64,000 nucleotides of DNA, from positions 1,426,001-1,490,000 of the forward strand of contig NZ_CP121663.1 of assembly GCF_029714285.1 (NCBI RefSeq), written 5' to 3'. Shown in pieces: positions 62,493 through 64,000 of the stretch (positions are counted from its first letter, which is position 1; each line of letters begins with the position of its first letter). Source of the stretch: Rhizobium sp. CB3090 (GTDB taxonomy: Bacteria > Pseudomonadota > Alphaproteobacteria > Rhizobiales > Rhizobiaceae). Under the pieces are notes generated by a model. It made no database searches. It was given only the letters and a program-made list of their open reading frames with translations, and had not been told where the DNA came from. The position numbers were made by a program, and so were the translations under genes.

Positions 62493-63245
62493 ATGATCTT
62501 GGCATCACCGCGAAAAGTTGACAATGTGAGTGGCCTCAAAGAAACCGGCAGCGCTCGCGTCTATAAGAAGCTGCGTGACGACATTCTTCGCGTCCTCATC
62601 GCTCCCGGGACTTCGCTTGACGAAGTCAGCCTTAGCCAACGGTTCAAGCTTTCGCGCTCTCCGATCCGGGAAGCGCTCGTGCGGCTTTCCGGCGAGGGGC
62701 TGGTGCAAATCTTGCCGAACCGCAGCATCATTGTGACGCCGATGGAATTCGACAAAATGCCAGAGTTCCTGGACGCTTTGGATCTCATGCAACGGGTCGT
62801 TACGCGGTTTGCCGCGCTTCATCGTACACCGGCGGACTTGATTAAAATTCGCGAGGCTCAAAAGGGCTACGAGCAGGAGTTGAGCAATGCGATGAAATCA
62901 GGCGATTCCATCGGAATGATCGAGAAAAATTTTGAATTCCACATGGCTATAGCCGCGGCTTGCCGGAATTCCTACTTTGCAGACTCTTACCGTCGTCTCT
63001 TGCAAGAGGGTCGCCGACTATTGTTCTTTCACTTCCAATATCAGTCGCTGGACCCAAATTTGACCCAAAAGGAGGTGTCGGCCGCACACGTTGCCATCAT
63101 TGATGCCATCGAAATGCGCGACGCCGATCGAGCCGAACACGAAGCACATCTCCATGCGGTACAATTCAGGGGCCGGTTCATGGAATTCCTGAACCGGAAT
63201 CTAACCGCCAAGCTCAGTCTGGACTTTGCCGATAACCAGGGTTGA
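62493..63245 (+). CDS. GntR-family regulator (FCD subfamily)
   Basis: 250 aa. The HTH shows SLSQRFKLSRSPIREALVRLSGEGLVQILPN. The FCD domain keeps the metal-site pattern (NFEFHMAIAAAC, then AAHVAIIDAI and EHEAHLHAVQF). ATG 62493 has AGGA a few nt upstream. It is divergent from the SDR/GntR pair and convergent with the shikimate/quinate dehydrogenase-like gene; it may regulate either. It is clearly different from the GntR protein at 60508-61203. Confidence 0.9.
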   Translation: MILASPRKVDNVSGLKETGSARVYKKLRDDILRVLIAPGTSLDEVSLSQRFKLSRSPIREALVRLSGEGLVQILPNRSIIVTPMEFDKMPEFLDALDLMQRVVTRFAALHRTPADLIKIREAQKGYEQELSNAMKSGDSIGMIEKNFEFHMAIAAACRNSYFADSYRRLLQEGRRLLFFHFQYQSLDPNLTQKEVSAAHVAIIDAIEMRDADRAEHEAHLHAVQFRGRFMEFLNRNLTAKLSLDFADNQG

Positions 63246-63252
63246 GGTGTTT

Positions 63253-63350
63253 AGAGCACTTCCAGGAAAAGTGCGCAGCGGTTTCCGTCCGGAATGCGTA
63301 AAAACAAAGGAATAGAGCGGGAAAGCGATTCCGTGAAACGCTGAATCGCT
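63253..63350. repeat. Rhizobium-type mosaic intergenic repeat (RIME-like)
   Basis: About 100 bp filling the gap between the GntR gene and the aroE-like gene. The sequence AGAGCACTTCCAGGAAAAGT, then GCAGCGGTTTCCGTCCGGAA, GCGTAAAAACAAAG and ATAGAGCG, matches the mosaic repeat I know from many Rhizobium/Agrobacterium intergenic regions. It contains inverted repeats: GCACTT/AAGTGC and a perfect 10-bp stem AAAGCGATTC (63322-63331)/GAATCGCTTT (63343-63352). Confidence 0.72.
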
Positions 63351-63357
63351 TTAATAG
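63322..63357 (+). terminator. Hairpin at the repeat edge, possible terminator
   Basis: A perfect 10-bp stem with an 11-nt loop ends in CTTTAATAG on the + strand, giving a short T-rich end that could terminate the GntR transcript. It also overlaps the stop codon of the aroE-like gene (63351-63353). Confidence 0.4.
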
Positions 63358-64000
63358 CCGAAGTACGAGATCATCAACTCGATTTGCGTATCGAGCATGC
63401 CCGCTCCGTAACGAACCTGGCACCCACAAGCCATCGCGGCTTTAAGCAAGGGCGTCTCGCGCGGCTTCATGATGATATCGGCAACCAGCATGTTGGGCTG
63501 CAAGTTGCGTATGTCCACTGGAAGCGGATCCGTTTCGGGATGAAGCCCGCATGGCGTTGCATTCACTAGCATGCTAATGCCTTCAAGGTCGCTACTGGTC
63601 GCCGAAACGGCCAAATGCGGATAGCGCCTCTTGATATCTTCTGCGAGCGCAGTGGCGCGCGCGGCATCGGTATCGTTTATCCGAAGCGAATTGCAGCCAC
63701 TTCTCGCAAGAGAGAAGGCGATCGCTTTTCCGGCACCACCGGCACCGATAAGAAGCACATCCTGGTTGGCTGCATCGCGTCCGTCGTTCAGCATTCCCTT
63801 TAAGAATCCCGGGCCATCCATATTCGTCGCAATCATTCGACCGTCGGCTTCGCGGCGGATGACATTGGCAGCTCCCAATTCCTCGGCGGCGGGTTCCGCT
63901 TCGTCGGCAAGGGCATACGCATGTTCTTTGTGCGGAACACTGACGACGAGCCCTCCCAAATTGCGAGTTTTCCTGATCGCATCCCAGCCGGCGGCGAAAT
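63351..64000 (-). CDS. Shikimate/quinate dehydrogenase-like protein, 5' partial
   Basis: AroE-fold protein; the N-terminal part lies beyond the window and the frame stays open to base 64000 (FAAGWDAIRKTRN precedes NLGGLVVSVPHK). Seen: SVPHK with the catalytic lysine, GAANVI, NMDGPGF with the catalytic aspartate, the glycine loop GAGGAGKAIAFSLARSG, and MLVNATPCGLHPE. At the cofactor-specificity loop it has INDTDAARA instead of the NRT motif of NADP-dependent AroE, which suggests NAD use and a catabolic (quinate/YdiB-like) role. About 215 residues are visible. Confidence 0.88.
   Translation of the reverse strand, partial: FAAGWDAIRKTRNLGGLVVSVPHKEHAYALADEAEPAAEELGAANVIRREADGRMIATNMDGPGFLKGMLNDGRDAANQDVLLIGAGGAGKAIAFSLARSGCNSLRINDTDAARATALAEDIKRRYPHLAVSATSSDLEGISMLVNATPCGLHPETDPLPVDIRNLQPNMLVADIIMKPRETPLLKAAMACGCQVRYGAGMLDTQIELMISYFGY

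Noticed and set aside
1..64000. CRISPR arrays, tRNA or rRNA genes, intact insertion sequences
   Set aside because: No regularly spaced direct repeats, no cloverleaf or rRNA-like segments, and no transposase-like protein were recognised anywhere in the window.

Overview
The window reads as a stretch of a fast-growing Rhizobium-type alphaproteobacterial genome (chromosome or megaplasmid/chromid). It is GC-rich and densely packed. It is dominated by solute transport: five ABC systems (one Liv-type, one Urt-type, two sugar-type, one ProU-type), each next to regulators and catabolic enzymes. It also carries a short copy of what looks like the mosaic intergenic repeat common in Rhizobium/Agrobacterium. 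I see no rRNA, tRNA, CRISPR array or intact insertion sequence. Family assignments come from motif recognition only; no database search was run.

Region 1 (1-16.5 kb) looks like one catabolic locus for aromatic amines or amino acids. On the + strand are a PLP aromatic-amino-acid-type decarboxylase (5' end outside the window), three lower homoprotocatechuate meta-pathway enzymes (HpaG/HpcE-like FAH-fold enzyme, HpaH-like hydratase, HpaI-like aldolase), then an SDR, a MoaF-family protein and an NTF2-like protein. Converging on them is a minus-strand operon of aldehyde dehydrogenase, GMC oxidoreductase, a complete Liv-type ABC importer and an AraC/FeaR-like regulator. A second FeaR-like regulator and an HpaR-like MarR repressor lie upstream. 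The set suggests import, decarboxylation or oxidation to an aromatic acid, and side-chain or ring-fission catabolism to central metabolites. The ring-cleavage dioxygenase is not in the window.

Region 2 (16.6-20.5 kb) holds a LysR regulator divergent from a cytoplasmic DsbA-like protein and an exported MBL-fold protein that has lost the usual metal-binding histidines, followed by a cytochrome b561.

Region 3 (20.5-30.8 kb) is a complete urtABCDE urea/short-amide importer. Divergent from it is a very large hybrid histidine kinase whose sensor half is an NCS1 permease-like membrane domain followed by a cysteine-rich segment, plus a REC-LuxR response regulator.

Region 4 (31-37.9 kb) carries a Prc/Tsp-type periplasmic protease, a SAM methyltransferase divergent from a membrane GGDEF-EAL protein, and an orphan TadG-like protein.

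Region 5 (38-53 kb) has two sugar ABC operons. The first (binding protein, two permeases, LacI regulator, RbsD/FucU mutarotase, ribokinase, with a divergent ATPase) is controlled through an intergenic region holding two identical 14-bp palindromes typical of LacI operators. The second has the order GntR-SDR-ATPase-binding protein-permease-permease. A small DUF551-like protein and a decayed LacI-family gene follow.

Region 6 (53-64 kb) contains a tagatose-kinase-like/GatZ pair, then a ProU-type quaternary-amine importer with a tandem-fused permease, two paralogous SDRs, two GntR regulators, the repeat, and the C-terminal part of a shikimate/quinate dehydrogenase-like protein that runs off the window.
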